From: XYD12-FULL-36-8 sp964391015
Lineage (GTDB): Bacteria; Bacteroidota; Ignavibacteria; Ignavibacteriales; Ignavibacteriaceae
Length of the DNA: 64,000 nt
Assembly: GCA_964391015.1 (NCBI GenBank)
Contig: CAYMKU010000005.1
Span: 62,001-126,000, forward strand
Direction of reading: 5' to 3'
Shown here: positions 1-7,913 of the stretch, one piece after another
Numbering within the stretch: the first letter of the stretch is position 1
How the letters are laid out: every line of letters starts with the position of its first letter
Notes under the pieces: model-generated
Seen by the model: the letters and a program-made list of their open reading frames with translations, nothing else
Told to the model about the DNA's origin: nothing
The model's database searches: none
Position numbers and translations under genes: made by a program

Positions 1-1
1 A

Positions 2-295
2 ATGAATTCATTAAGACCCGTCTCATACCAAATGGCATGGATTCTTATGAGCATCAGCGGAATAGGAGTTTTAATTCCTACACCAAACGGAACGGGTTCA
101 TATCATACCTTGATAAAAACTGCCCTGGTAATGTTATTTGGATTTAATGAGGTAATAAGTTTGTCGTATGCTTTCCTGACGCATTTTATTTCTTATGTGG
201 TTTTTATTCTTATTGGTTTCATTTCATTTTGGATTTTAAATAAGCAGCATGAAAATATATTGAGACTGGTTAAAACAGAAGTTGATGAGTTATGA
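2..295 (+). CDS. flippase-like integral membrane protein (UPF0104 / LPG_synthase_TM family), 3' part only
   Basis: The gene enters from the left edge, so only its last 97 residues are visible and the methionine at position 2 is probably internal. The fragment has three hydrophobic segments. Its motif PTPNGTGSYH (about residues 27-36) resembles the PTPGGxGxxE signature near the C-terminus of the YbhN/AglD-type flippase-like domain, shared with lysylphosphatidylglycerol synthase transmembrane regions. Members sit in the inner membrane and are thought to move lipid-linked substrates, but the substrate here cannot be read. The stop overlaps the next start by four bases (ATGA), so the two are probably translated together, and uppP follows. 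The family call is moderately sure. Confidence 0.7.
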   Translation: MNSLRPVSYQMAWILMSISGIGVLIPTPNGTGSYHTLIKTALVMLFGFNEVISLSYAFLTHFISYVVFILIGFISFWILNKQHENILRLVKTEVDEL

Positions 296-933
296 GGCTA
301 ATCCTTTTAATAACAATAATAATTTTGAAATTGGGCACCGCCGAAGCTCAATATTCTTTCAGAGTAAGTATGGGAATTGATTTTGCGAACACACCGTCAC
401 TAAATGATTATATTAACCAAAATTTTCCGGTTGGGAGCAATCTACTAAGTGATTTTAATACTGCCATAGACTTCTCTGGGGAATTTTGTTACTCTCTTAC
501 GAACTATTTCCAAGGAGGACTTGAGCTAAGTTATATTCTTAACTCATATAATTTTTCAAACGAACTTGGCAAGTTTGAATTTGACTACAATATTATTTCG
601 CCATCGCTTCTTGGTTATTATGTATTAAATGGTGATGGCTATAATTTCAAATTTGGCGGAGGATTCGGAATCAGATTTGTGGATGTTGATTTAACTTTTC
701 CCGGAACAACGGCAACAGATAAATACTCAAGTATTGGTTTAGGAATGATTTTGAGAGTTGAGGGTAATACGCTTCTCGGTGGAAATTTTTATGCAAATAT
801 TGGTGGAGATTTAAAGTACGATTCTAATGGAAAACCGCAAAGCGGTAATGCCGTTCTCGATGGTAAATTAAAAGGAGCAAACCTCAATTCGCTTGCCTTT
901 GCCTTAAGACTTGGATTAGCTTACATTTTATAA
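292..933 (+). CDS. putative outer-membrane beta-barrel protein
   Basis: A 213-residue protein with an N-terminal signal peptide (hydrophobic residues 3-15, likely cleaved after AEA at about 17-19). The rest shows short alternating amphipathic strands rich in Gly, Asn, Tyr and Phe, and the protein ends in a hydrophobic strand (LRLGLAYIL), as outer-membrane barrels do. I do not recognise a named family. The start ATG lies inside the stop of the preceding flippase-like gene (4-base overlap). The next gene, uppP, begins nine bases after the stop, behind an AAGGAG site, so this looks like the middle of an envelope operon. The specific role is unknown. Confidence 0.72.
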   Translation: MRLILLITIIILKLGTAEAQYSFRVSMGIDFANTPSLNDYINQNFPVGSNLLSDFNTAIDFSGEFCYSLTNYFQGGLELSYILNSYNFSNELGKFEFDYNIISPSLLGYYVLNGDGYNFKFGGGFGIRFVDVDLTFPGTTATDKYSSIGLGMILRVEGNTLLGGNFYANIGGDLKYDSNGKPQSGNAVLDGKLKGANLNSLAFALRLGLAYIL

Positions 934-942
934 GGAGTTATA

Positions 943-1791
943 TTGAGTATAATAGAAGCAATAGTTTTAGGAGTAGTTCAAGGGGTAACAGAGTTTCTTC
1001 CTATAAGCAGTACAGGGCATGTTACTCTGGTTGGAAAGTTGATGAATCTAATTTCGGAGGAAAACCCAGAAAAATGGACCGCTTTTCTTGCAATTATTCA
1101 ACTGGGGACTTTGTTAGCGGTTCTAATTTACTTTTGGAAAGACATAACAGGTATTATTAAAGATTTTTTATTGGAAAATATAAGTAGTAGAAAAAAATTT
1201 AGGGAACAATCACAAAACTCAAAATTAGGTTGGCTGATAATTGTTGGCTCAGTTCCAATTTTCACCCTTGGACTTTTATTGAAAAAATTAATTGAGGGAC
1301 CATTAACTAAAAACTTATATGTTATTACCGGCAGTCTTTTGCTGTTCGCAATTATTTTGGCGGTTGCAGAAAAAGCCGCATCATTCAAAAAGGGAATGAA
1401 AGACATTTCAATACGCGATTCTTTGCTAATCGGAATTGCACAGGTGTTTTCACTGATTCCAGGCTCATCAAGGTCGGGAGTTACTATTACAGGCGGTTTG
1501 TTTACAGGGTTGAATAGGGAAACAGCAGCCCGCTTTTCTTTTTTGTTGAGTATTCCTGCTGTTTTTGCCAGTGGTTTGTTTCAACTATATGAAGCATTGA
1601 GTTATCTGGATAGTTCTATGATCATAAATTTAATTGTAGCTACAATTTTTTCGGCAGCCAGCGGTTATTTGGCTATAGATTTCCTTCTTAGATATTTACG
1701 AAAGTCCAGCACATTTATTTTTATCTATTATAGATTTGCACTTGGAATATTAATTTTTATTTTACTTTTTACAAATATTATTAAACCCTAG
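943..1791 (+). CDS. uppP: undecaprenyl-diphosphatase UppP (BacA family)
   Basis: A 282-residue inner-membrane enzyme that dephosphorylates undecaprenyl pyrophosphate, recycling the lipid carrier for peptidoglycan and other glycans; overexpression of the family confers bacitracin resistance. Both family signatures are visible: the first loop with QGVTEFLPISSTGH (about residues 13-26) and PGSSRSG (173-179), with many hydrophobic helices. Length is typical. The start is TTG, set by an AAGGAG site five bases upstream (932-937); no ATG fits near the N-terminal motif. It follows a barrel protein and a flippase-like protein, suggesting a lipid-carrier or envelope operon. Confidence 0.95.
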   Translation: MSIIEAIVLGVVQGVTEFLPISSTGHVTLVGKLMNLISEENPEKWTAFLAIIQLGTLLAVLIYFWKDITGIIKDFLLENISSRKKFREQSQNSKLGWLIIVGSVPIFTLGLLLKKLIEGPLTKNLYVITGSLLLFAIILAVAEKAASFKKGMKDISIRDSLLIGIAQVFSLIPGSSRSGVTITGGLFTGLNRETAARFSFLLSIPAVFASGLFQLYEALSYLDSSMIINLIVATIFSAASGYLAIDFLLRYLRKSSTFIFIYYRFALGILIFILLFTNIIKP

Positions 1792-1799
1792 GAGGAAAA

Positions 1800-2420
1800 A
1801 TGCGCTTAGCTCTTATTTTATTTTCGTTTTCATTAATAGTTTGCAGTGGATTGCAAGCTAACAATAAAAATTTAAATACATCCAACAACGATCAAAAGGA
1901 AACTACTAAGATGATAGAACTTAAAAAGGATACAATTACAATTGCAGTAATTAAAACTAACATGGGCACAATAGAGTTAGAGCTCTTTGCAGCCAAAGCA
2001 GTAAAAACAGTACAAAACTTTGTTGGCTTAGCACAAAAAGGATACTATGATGGCATTATCTTTCACAGAGTAATTGATAATTTTATGATTCAGGGTGGGG
2101 ATCCTACAGGTACTGGAATGGGAGGAGAAAGTATTTGGGGTGCACCTTTTGAAGATGAGGTAAATACAGGTTTGAAACACAGTTCAGAAGGAATTCTTTC
2201 AATGGCGAACGCTGGTCCCAATACAAATGGAAGCCAATTCTTTATAACATTGAAAGCTACCCCATGGCTGGACGGTAAGCACACAATATTTGGGAAAGTA
2301 ATTAAGGGTATGGATGTGGTTAAAGCGATTGGCAAAGTAAAAACTGGACAAAACGACAAACCATTAACGGATGTCGTCATGAAAAAAGTTACTATTGAAA
2401 AAAGATTGAAGAAAAAATAA
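1800..2420 (+). CDS. cyclophilin-type peptidyl-prolyl cis-trans isomerase, exported
   Basis: A 206-residue protein with a signal sequence (about residues 1-20), a short polar linker and a cyclophilin domain from about residue 47. Catalytic and binding motifs are intact: FHR (88-90), FMIQGGD (95-101), GSQFFIT (144-150) and WLDGKHT (156-162). It catalyses prolyl bond isomerisation, here presumably outside the cytoplasm, to assist folding of exported proteins. A Cys at 16 within the signal is not a good lipobox, so lipid anchoring is uncertain. The start has a strong AGGAGG site at 1791-1796, and the gene is eight bases from the uppP stop, so it is probably the last gene of that operon; a hairpin at 2431-2460 follows. 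Confidence 0.9.
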   Translation: MRLALILFSFSLIVCSGLQANNKNLNTSNNDQKETTKMIELKKDTITIAVIKTNMGTIELELFAAKAVKTVQNFVGLAQKGYYDGIIFHRVIDNFMIQGGDPTGTGMGGESIWGAPFEDEVNTGLKHSSEGILSMANAGPNTNGSQFFITLKATPWLDGKHTIFGKVIKGMDVVKAIGKVKTGQNDKPLTDVVMKKVTIEKRLKKK

Positions 2421-2430
2421 AATTATAATC

Positions 2431-2460
2431 TGCAGTCCATGACTTCCATCATGGGCTGCA
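2431..2460 (+). terminator. hairpin after the cyclophilin gene, probable terminator
   Basis: The arms TGCAGTCCATGA (2431-2442) and TCATGGGCTGCA (2449-2460) pair over 12 positions with one U-G wobble around a 6-base loop. It starts 10 bases past the cyclophilin stop. No T tract follows, so it may terminate weakly or only stabilise the 3' end. It swallows two possible ATG codons for the next gene (2439 and 2451), which argues that holA starts downstream. Confidence 0.6.
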
Positions 2461-2480
2461 ATCCGCACACAAACCAACCA

Positions 2481-3491
2481 ATGGTACAAACTAGGAAAAC
2501 AGCACCATCTGCATTAGATGTTATAAAAAATGTTAAGAACGGGAAAATCCTTCCGCTTTATTATTTGTTTGGCGAGGATACATACAGTCTTAGTTTAGTT
2601 GTTCAGGCGATTGAAAATGCTCTTAATCCCTTTATCACCACAGATTTTGATAAAGATATTTGTTACAGTGAAGATAGAAATCTCCAGGAGGTTATAGACA
2701 ATGCGCGGGCGTTTCCATTCGGTTCACAAAAAAAACTCATTGTTTTTAAAGAAGTCGAAAAGGTAAAAGACAAAAAACTTTTAGAAACATATATCTCATC
2801 TCCTTCTGATTTCACAGTTTTTGTTCTCGTTCATAATGGAAAAATCACGAACCTTACTTCACCTCCGTTCAGCATTCTGCTTGAGAAAGGATTTCTGTTT
2901 GAAGGCAGGGAATTAAAATCCAACGATCTTGCAGATTGGATTATTGAACTAGCCCGGACTAAAGGAAAACAAATTTCCAATGAAAATGCGACACTGCTTG
3001 CCGATGCGTCCGGTGAAAATAGATTAATGATTGAAAACCAGCTTGATAAAATAATAACTTACCTTGGGGATAAAACAGAAATTTCTTTTGACTCAATAAA
3101 AGATGTTTCGGCTTCAGTTAAAGAATACAGCATCTTCGATTTGCAGAACGCAGTTTTTCAAAAGGATAAAGCGACGTCTCTAAAGATTGCGTTCAATATG
3201 ATGGAGAAGGGTGTGGAAGCAACATTCATAATAAGTATGCTTACAAAATATTTTATAGGACTTGCACAAGTTAGAGAGCTTAAAGAAAAAAATATTCCCG
3301 ATGCCGAAGCAGCAAAAATCGTTGGGTCTCATCAGTTTTATTATAAGAATTATCAACAAGCCAGCGTTCTTTTTACTTACAACAATTTGAGTAAAGCTTT
3401 TGAAGCGTTACTGAAGGCAGACGTTTCGATAAAAACTTCTTCTGCCGATTCCAAAACAGTTATCTCAATTTTGATCGCGGAACTGTTCTAA
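2481..3491 (+). CDS. holA: DNA polymerase III subunit delta (HolA)
   Basis: The clamp-loader delta subunit, which binds and opens the beta clamp during replication. The protein reads as the full family: an N-terminal AAA+-like region beginning with PLYYLFGEDTYSL, the FPFGSQKKLIVFKE segment, then a helical C-terminal part ending in a helix typical of HolA. From the ATG at 2481 it has 336 residues, close to the usual 330-350. The frame is open back to 2439, but those earlier ATGs (2439, 2451) lie inside a 12-bp hairpin, so I place the start at 2481. No clear Shine-Dalgarno site precedes it. Confidence 0.88.
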   Translation: MVQTRKTAPSALDVIKNVKNGKILPLYYLFGEDTYSLSLVVQAIENALNPFITTDFDKDICYSEDRNLQEVIDNARAFPFGSQKKLIVFKEVEKVKDKKLLETYISSPSDFTVFVLVHNGKITNLTSPPFSILLEKGFLFEGRELKSNDLADWIIELARTKGKQISNENATLLADASGENRLMIENQLDKIITYLGDKTEISFDSIKDVSASVKEYSIFDLQNAVFQKDKATSLKIAFNMMEKGVEATFIISMLTKYFIGLAQVRELKEKNIPDAEAAKIVGSHQFYYKNYQQASVLFTYNNLSKAFEALLKADVSIKTSSADSKTVISILIAELF

Positions 3492-3638
3492 TTTTTAAAA
3501 GGAGTTGCACAAAATCCGAGACTACCCCGATGAATATTTTTTGCTAAAACATACGACAAATATCTTCTCCGAAATATTATTATCTTAATCAGGTAGTTTT
3601 AACTAACTATTAACAAAAGTTATTTAGTGAGTTTTTAT

Positions 3639-4367
3639 ATGTCTGTTGGGCATAAAAAAATATTTACTGTGAGTTTGCTCTTCGTTTTAGTTTTGCCAAT
3701 CAATTTTTACAGCCAGTCCGATTTCATTATTTCAAACAGTTTTCTTTTTCCCGATACATTGCATTTTGCTGAGTTTAAAGATCAGATAACAATGTATCTT
3801 GCTAAATTGCCGGAAGACATTGTTGAAGAAGTTAGTGCTGATATTTACGCCCCCTTTTTTGCATATCAAGCAAAGCTTGGTTTGATATACGGATTTTCAT
3901 TAGGCAGCAGCGTAAGCACAAACATTATCACTCGCAATTTTCAGCTTGGGCTTCAATGGAGTTTACGGCTAAGTCGTTTTGCCTTTTCGCTTGGCTATGA
4001 TGCGGCGTACATGTATGGCAAACTCAATGGCTTCGGTTTTGACAACAAGGTATCCGGCTGGCTTTTTTATCCCAACATTTCGCTCGGTGCGGCATTCGAC
4101 AAATTTTCCCTTACAGTAAGAGGAGAACTTTCAACTATACCTAAATTAACTCAGACAGCTGATGATATTGTTACGACTACTGATCGGAAATTTCTTTCTG
4201 GCGGCTCAATCGGATTTTATATCGAGCAGCCATTATGGAAAAATAATTTTGTTATTCTGGGAGTACGGGCGAATTATGTTCGTTATTATTTTCCTGCGTG
4301 GGCTACCTTTCCAACATGGGATAGGTTTCACTTCATTCCCGAAGCTGTAATTGGATTAAATATATGA
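3639..4367 (+). CDS. putative outer-membrane beta-barrel protein
   Basis: About 242 residues with a clear signal peptide (hydrophobic stretch FTVSLLFVLVLPINFYS, probably cleaved near SQS). The mature part is a series of alternating hydrophobic strands (for example LGLQWSLRLSRFAFSLGYD) and ends in a strand finishing LNI, consistent with a small barrel. A GTG at 3627 gives four more residues; the ATG at 3639 sits better for the signal peptide. Its stop overlaps the start of a glycerophosphodiesterase lipoprotein by four bases, and another barrel protein follows that, so the three probably form one operon. No named family recognised. Confidence 0.7.
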   Translation: MSVGHKKIFTVSLLFVLVLPINFYSQSDFIISNSFLFPDTLHFAEFKDQITMYLAKLPEDIVEEVSADIYAPFFAYQAKLGLIYGFSLGSSVSTNIITRNFQLGLQWSLRLSRFAFSLGYDAAYMYGKLNGFGFDNKVSGWLFYPNISLGAAFDKFSLTVRGELSTIPKLTQTADDIVTTTDRKFLSGGSIGFYIEQPLWKNNFVILGVRANYVRYYFPAWATFPTWDRFHFIPEAVIGLNI

Positions 4368-5617
4368 AAAAAGTTTTGATGATATTTTTGTTGTTATATA
4401 TATTTTTTTCATCATGCGAACCAGTGTATGAATTGGTCGAACCCGAATTCAAAGATGGAAGCATATTAACAAGCACAAACCCAATTGCAGATTCAATAAA
4501 AACCAGGATCGAAGGTGTTTATAGAGTTATAAAAGGAGCAGATCAATTTGGAGATATAGTTGTTGCAAAATGGAGCGGAGAAACGCTTTCCCTTTTCGGA
4601 CGCAAATTGGGTGCGTACTTCATTCTGAAAAGCGGATCGAAAGACACGTTGCTTTTGTTTGAAGGTAAATGGCGATATGCTGTAAGTACCGAAACAGGTT
4701 TAACAAGATTGGCTATCAACAAGCGTAGCGGTATTGATTCTTTATTCAATGATTCATTATCAGCAAAAACATTTTCAATCATCGGTACATTTGGCAATGA
4801 GAACGATTTTCGTTCGAATGAAATTCAGTTGACATATTTGAGACCGTTCAGCGAGACAGTTCGCAATACCAATTATTATATTCTTGCTCATAGGGGTGGA
4901 GGAAGAAATTCTGATTTTGTTGGTGCTTCAGAAAACAGTCTTGAAATAATTTCTCTCGCTGAACAATTCGGCGCAAACGGGATAGAGATAGATGTAATGC
5001 TTAGCAAAGACAATGTTCCATTTTTATATCATGATGCCAATATCAATTTACGCGAGACTAGAAAAGGTTTATTGTTAGGACCAGTTGAGAATTTCACAAT
5101 TGCACAGCTAAAATCTTTTGTAGAACTGAAAAACGGTGAAAAAATTCCTACGCTTAGGGAAGCACTCGAACATGTTTTATACAAAACCAATCTGAAATTT
5201 GTTTGGCTTGATATGAAGTCCGAGAAAAACTCAATGCCCCAGGTTGTAGAGATTCAAAAGGACATATTAAACAGAGCAGCGCTTCTCGGTCGAAATCTGG
5301 AAATTATGGTCGGACTGCCCACTGAGTTTATGCTCAATAATCTTTTAGCGTATCCAAATTATCAGAATATTCCTTCGTTGTGTGAATTGAGCATTGACCA
5401 ACTGCATTCTGTAAATTCGAAAGTGTGGGCGCCGAGATGGACGATGGGAACATTAATTTCCGATGTTCGCTCGCTTCACGGCGAAAGCAGGCGTACTTTT
5501 GTCTGGACGCTCGATCAAACTCTTTTCATCCAGCAGTTTATTAACGAAAGCGAGTTTGACGGCATACTTACAAATTATCCTACAATTGTTGCATCATTCT
5601 ATTATGCGAAAGAGTGA
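4364..5617 (+). CDS. glycerophosphodiester phosphodiesterase-family lipoprotein
   Basis: A 417-residue protein with a lipoprotein signal peptide (FFSSC, Cys18), an approximately 150-residue N-terminal region of unknown fold, and a C-terminal GDPD TIM barrel from about residue 172. Catalytic and metal residues are visible: HRGG (176-179), EN (190-191), EID (208-210) and HD (223-224). The family hydrolyses glycerophosphodiesters to glycerol 3-phosphate and an alcohol. The extra N-terminal domain is unusual for plain GDPD enzymes and could bind substrate or a partner. Four-base overlap with the upstream barrel gene and near-abutment with the downstream barrel gene suggest a joint surface function, such as phospholipid headgroup scavenging; that is inference. 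Confidence 0.88.
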   Translation: MKKVLMIFLLLYIFFSSCEPVYELVEPEFKDGSILTSTNPIADSIKTRIEGVYRVIKGADQFGDIVVAKWSGETLSLFGRKLGAYFILKSGSKDTLLLFEGKWRYAVSTETGLTRLAINKRSGIDSLFNDSLSAKTFSIIGTFGNENDFRSNEIQLTYLRPFSETVRNTNYYILAHRGGGRNSDFVGASENSLEIISLAEQFGANGIEIDVMLSKDNVPFLYHDANINLRETRKGLLLGPVENFTIAQLKSFVELKNGEKIPTLREALEHVLYKTNLKFVWLDMKSEKNSMPQVVEIQKDILNRAALLGRNLEIMVGLPTEFMLNNLLAYPNYQNIPSLCELSIDQLHSVNSKVWAPRWTMGTLISDVRSLHGESRRTFVWTLDQTLFIQQFINESEFDGILTNYPTIVASFYYAKE

Positions 5618-5618
5618 G

Positions 5619-6218
5619 ATGCGCTGCACCAAAACTTTTATTCCCATTTTAATTTCTGCTTTGATTGTGTTTTCCACCAAAGGATACTCGCAAAGTACCG
5701 ACACGACTTATAAGGTTAATGCAATTGTTGGTTTAGGATACTCTTACTTTATTTCTTCGCTTAGCGAACTTAGTGGATTTAATCCTCATTCCTTTAATGC
5801 GACTGCGAAAATTGTGTGGCAGCCGGAGCATTTGCTTCGAGTTGGAATTGAATCCGGATATTTATCTTTTTATTCATACAAGCAAAGCGGATTCACATCT
5901 GATTATGGAACTACTGATGTAAAGTCTTCCTTATCCTCTGTCCCGATTATATTAATTTTTTCGATGGAGATTTTTAAGGAATTTGAAATTTCAACTGGCG
6001 TGGGAGTGTATTTTCTCTTTTCCGAAATAGATTCTTATGGCAACAAAGTATCAAGCTCGATTTTCAGTAACGGATATTATTCAAGCATGTCTTATTTCTA
6101 TGCTCTGAACAAAGATTTAAGGATTGGCTGTGAGCTGAAGTATTACTACATTTCAAAAATTGAAGATGCAGACCTTTCGCTTCAGTTGGTTATGAAGTAT
6201 AATTTTTTAGAGTACTAA
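5619..6218 (+). CDS. putative outer-membrane beta-barrel protein
   Basis: About 199 residues. The open frame extends upstream to 5463 within the phosphodiesterase gene, but the signal peptide (TFIPILISALIVFSTKGYSQ) begins only after the ATG at 5619, one base past the upstream stop; the ATG at 5604 is the alternative. The mature part is strand-rich (VGLGYSYFIS, FSTGVGVYFLFSE, LQLVMKYNFLEY) and ends in an aromatic strand, as barrel proteins do. It is the third gene of the barrel / GDPD / barrel set, and the last + gene before a strand switch. No named family recognised. Confidence 0.68.
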   Translation: MRCTKTFIPILISALIVFSTKGYSQSTDTTYKVNAIVGLGYSYFISSLSELSGFNPHSFNATAKIVWQPEHLLRVGIESGYLSFYSYKQSGFTSDYGTTDVKSSLSSVPIILIFSMEIFKEFEISTGVGVYFLFSEIDSYGNKVSSSIFSNGYYSSMSYFYALNKDLRIGCELKYYYISKIEDADLSLQLVMKYNFLEY

Positions 6219-6267
6219 GAACCCCTCACGTAATATTATAAAATACCTCGAAGAACAAATCGGAATC

Positions 6268-6906
6268 TCATTTCAAATGGTGAATGTATGGAATAAGTAT
6301 TTTATCTCTAAAAGTATTGAATGTTGATATAATTTGTTCGACATCGAAAGATTTAACAGAGAGCCATATCGCTTCATTATCAATATCCAAATCTGGATGA
6401 GTAAATTCACCTTTAATATTATGAGGGAGTGATTTACAAAGGCTCGAATAAAAATTAGTTGAATGCAGTGTCCCAAATTTTTTGATATTCCAATTTTCAA
6501 TCTGAAAATATGAGTAGGGTATGTTTTCATCGGTAATATCATACTCGAAAGTTAAATAAATTCCAAAAGATCCTTTACGAAGATGCCAAGCATAACGACC
6601 AGAATAAATATTAAAATCACCCCATAGACTAAAATAATTTTCTAATGAAACAATTTTTGTTTGATTAGTAATTTCTTCTGAGGTGAATGGATAAAAATTC
6701 ATACCTCGGCTTCTTGGGGAAATATGCCAATTTTTTTTCTTCTTAAGTTCGCGCTTAATTACTTCATTAAGATCTTCATAAAATGGATCATAAAGTGATT
6801 TAATTTTATTAAATGTAGATGAAATTACGTCAACCATAAGAGGAAGCTCTTCGATACATTTTTTATCCAGCTTGTCGAAAGTAATATTTGGTTTAATTGT
6901 TGCCAT
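6268..6906 (-). CDS. hypothetical protein, partner of an upstream PD-(D/E)XK nuclease
   Basis: A 212-residue soluble protein that I do not recognise. It begins with ATG, has no signal peptide or membrane segment, and is rich in Lys, Ser, aromatic and acidic residues; the N-terminal third is helical and the rest looks mixed. Its start lies 14 bases inside the end of the nuclease gene read just before it, so the two are almost certainly translated together. Sampled lines here run near 20-25% G+C against the high thirties in the neighbouring Yip1 gene, which hints at later acquisition. It may be an accessory or immunity-type partner, but nothing in the sequence proves that. Confidence 0.7.
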   Translation of the reverse strand: MATIKPNITFDKLDKKCIEELPLMVDVISSTFNKIKSLYDPFYEDLNEVIKRELKKKKNWHISPRSRGMNFYPFTSEEITNQTKIVSLENYFSLWGDFNIYSGRYAWHLRKGSFGIYLTFEYDITDENIPYSYFQIENWNIKKFGTLHSTNFYSSLCKSLPHNIKGEFTHPDLDIDNEAIWLSVKSFDVEQIISTFNTFRDKILIPYIHHLK

Positions 6907-7807
6907 AAATGATCATCCTTAGTTTTTCAATTGAATTAAGACTTTGATTTTTAATTTTCCCACTATATAGGTAAGAAGAAGAATCTCTCTTGAGATTTAA
7001 CAATTCTTCGGGATTAAATTTTTTTAATGTATTTAATAATAAGCGATATTCGATTAGAATATTGTCGTCTGAGTTACTATGTGAATTTAATATTTCGATT
7101 AGATTAGAATAATCAGTAAAATGAAAAGGAAGATATTTATCTGAATCCTCTATTTCTGAATATGATAATAAGATATAAGCTTGCTTATAAGTTCTGGATG
7201 GAAATCTTTTGTTAATCGATTTATAGTAATTAGTTAATTGTGTTTTGTTGATAGAAGCGCTGCCATCATCTTCCGAATCTTTGCTCGAGACCGGAGATAG
7301 TATTTTGTTTTCAATAACAACAACAAATTTGTTTGTATCATCCTTGATAAATAAATCTATTCTCCCATTCTTACATGAATACTCTCGTTCTATCTTATAG
7401 TTTCTCTTTTTTATGAGTTCACTAATCGTTTCGAATTCTTGGCTTGTCATTCTTACAAACGAAGAGAGTATCTCTGCACCTATTAGTCCCATAAGTTTAT
7501 AATCAAAGATATATTCTAAAATGTTTGAGTGAGTATTTTCATCAAAGTGATATTCCATTAAACTGAAAGTTGAGAGTCGAAAATTATCTTTGGATTTCTG
7601 AATTATCATTTGAAGTTCTTTTTGACGGGCAGCAATTACTTCTTTACTAAGTCCTTTTATTGAATTAATCACTTCATAAAACTTTGCTGCTTTTTCATTG
7701 ACAGGAGATATTTTCTCGGCGCTGGATTTCTTTAGGGATCTTAATACAGAAATTAGAGAGGTCAATTTTTTTAATTTTTTTGAGCGCGAAACAGGAATAA
7801 CGACCAT
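6893..7807 (-). CDS. PD-(D/E)XK nuclease-family protein (PDDEXK_4-like)
   Basis: About 304 residues. After a helical N-terminal third, the motif order of the PDDEXK_4 group (PF14281) is visible: ENTHSNILEYIFD (about 90-102), RE (141-142), GRIDLFI (148-154), IENK (165-168) as the catalytic E-x-K, and QLTNYY (190-195). Such proteins are predicted metal-dependent nucleases, often in accessory or defence loci. The nominal open frame starts with TTG at 7846; the ATG at 7807 is preferred. It overlaps the following unknown gene by 14 bases and is AT-rich compared with its neighbours. Catalytic residues look intact. Biological target unknown. Confidence 0.82.
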   Translation of the reverse strand: MVVIPVSRSKKLKKLTSLISVLRSLKKSSAEKISPVNEKAAKFYEVINSIKGLSKEVIAARQKELQMIIQKSKDNFRLSTFSLMEYHFDENTHSNILEYIFDYKLMGLIGAEILSSFVRMTSQEFETISELIKKRNYKIEREYSCKNGRIDLFIKDDTNKFVVVIENKILSPVSSKDSEDDGSASINKTQLTNYYKSINKRFPSRTYKQAYILLSYSEIEDSDKYLPFHFTDYSNLIEILNSHSNSDDNILIEYRLLLNTLKKFNPEELLNLKRDSSSYLYSGKIKNQSLNSIEKLRMIIYGNN

Positions 7808-7864
7808 AAAAATATTTTCAAAATATACTGTAAGTGTTACAATCAATCATAGAGCTAAATCCAA

Positions 7865-7890
7865 ATGGTCACAAATTGCTTTGTGACCAT
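7865..7890 (-). terminator. perfect 10-bp inverted repeat after the Yip1 gene
   Basis: The arms ATGGTCACAA (7865-7874) and TTGTGACCAT (7881-7890) pair perfectly around a 6-base loop. The repeat lies 23 bases past the stop of the Yip1 gene and about 58 bases before the start of the nuclease gene, both read on the minus strand. It has no T tract, so it could be a terminator for the first gene or an operator controlling the nuclease pair. Confidence 0.5.
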
Positions 7891-7913
7891 CATAAAAATG
7901 TTACTGGGAACTT

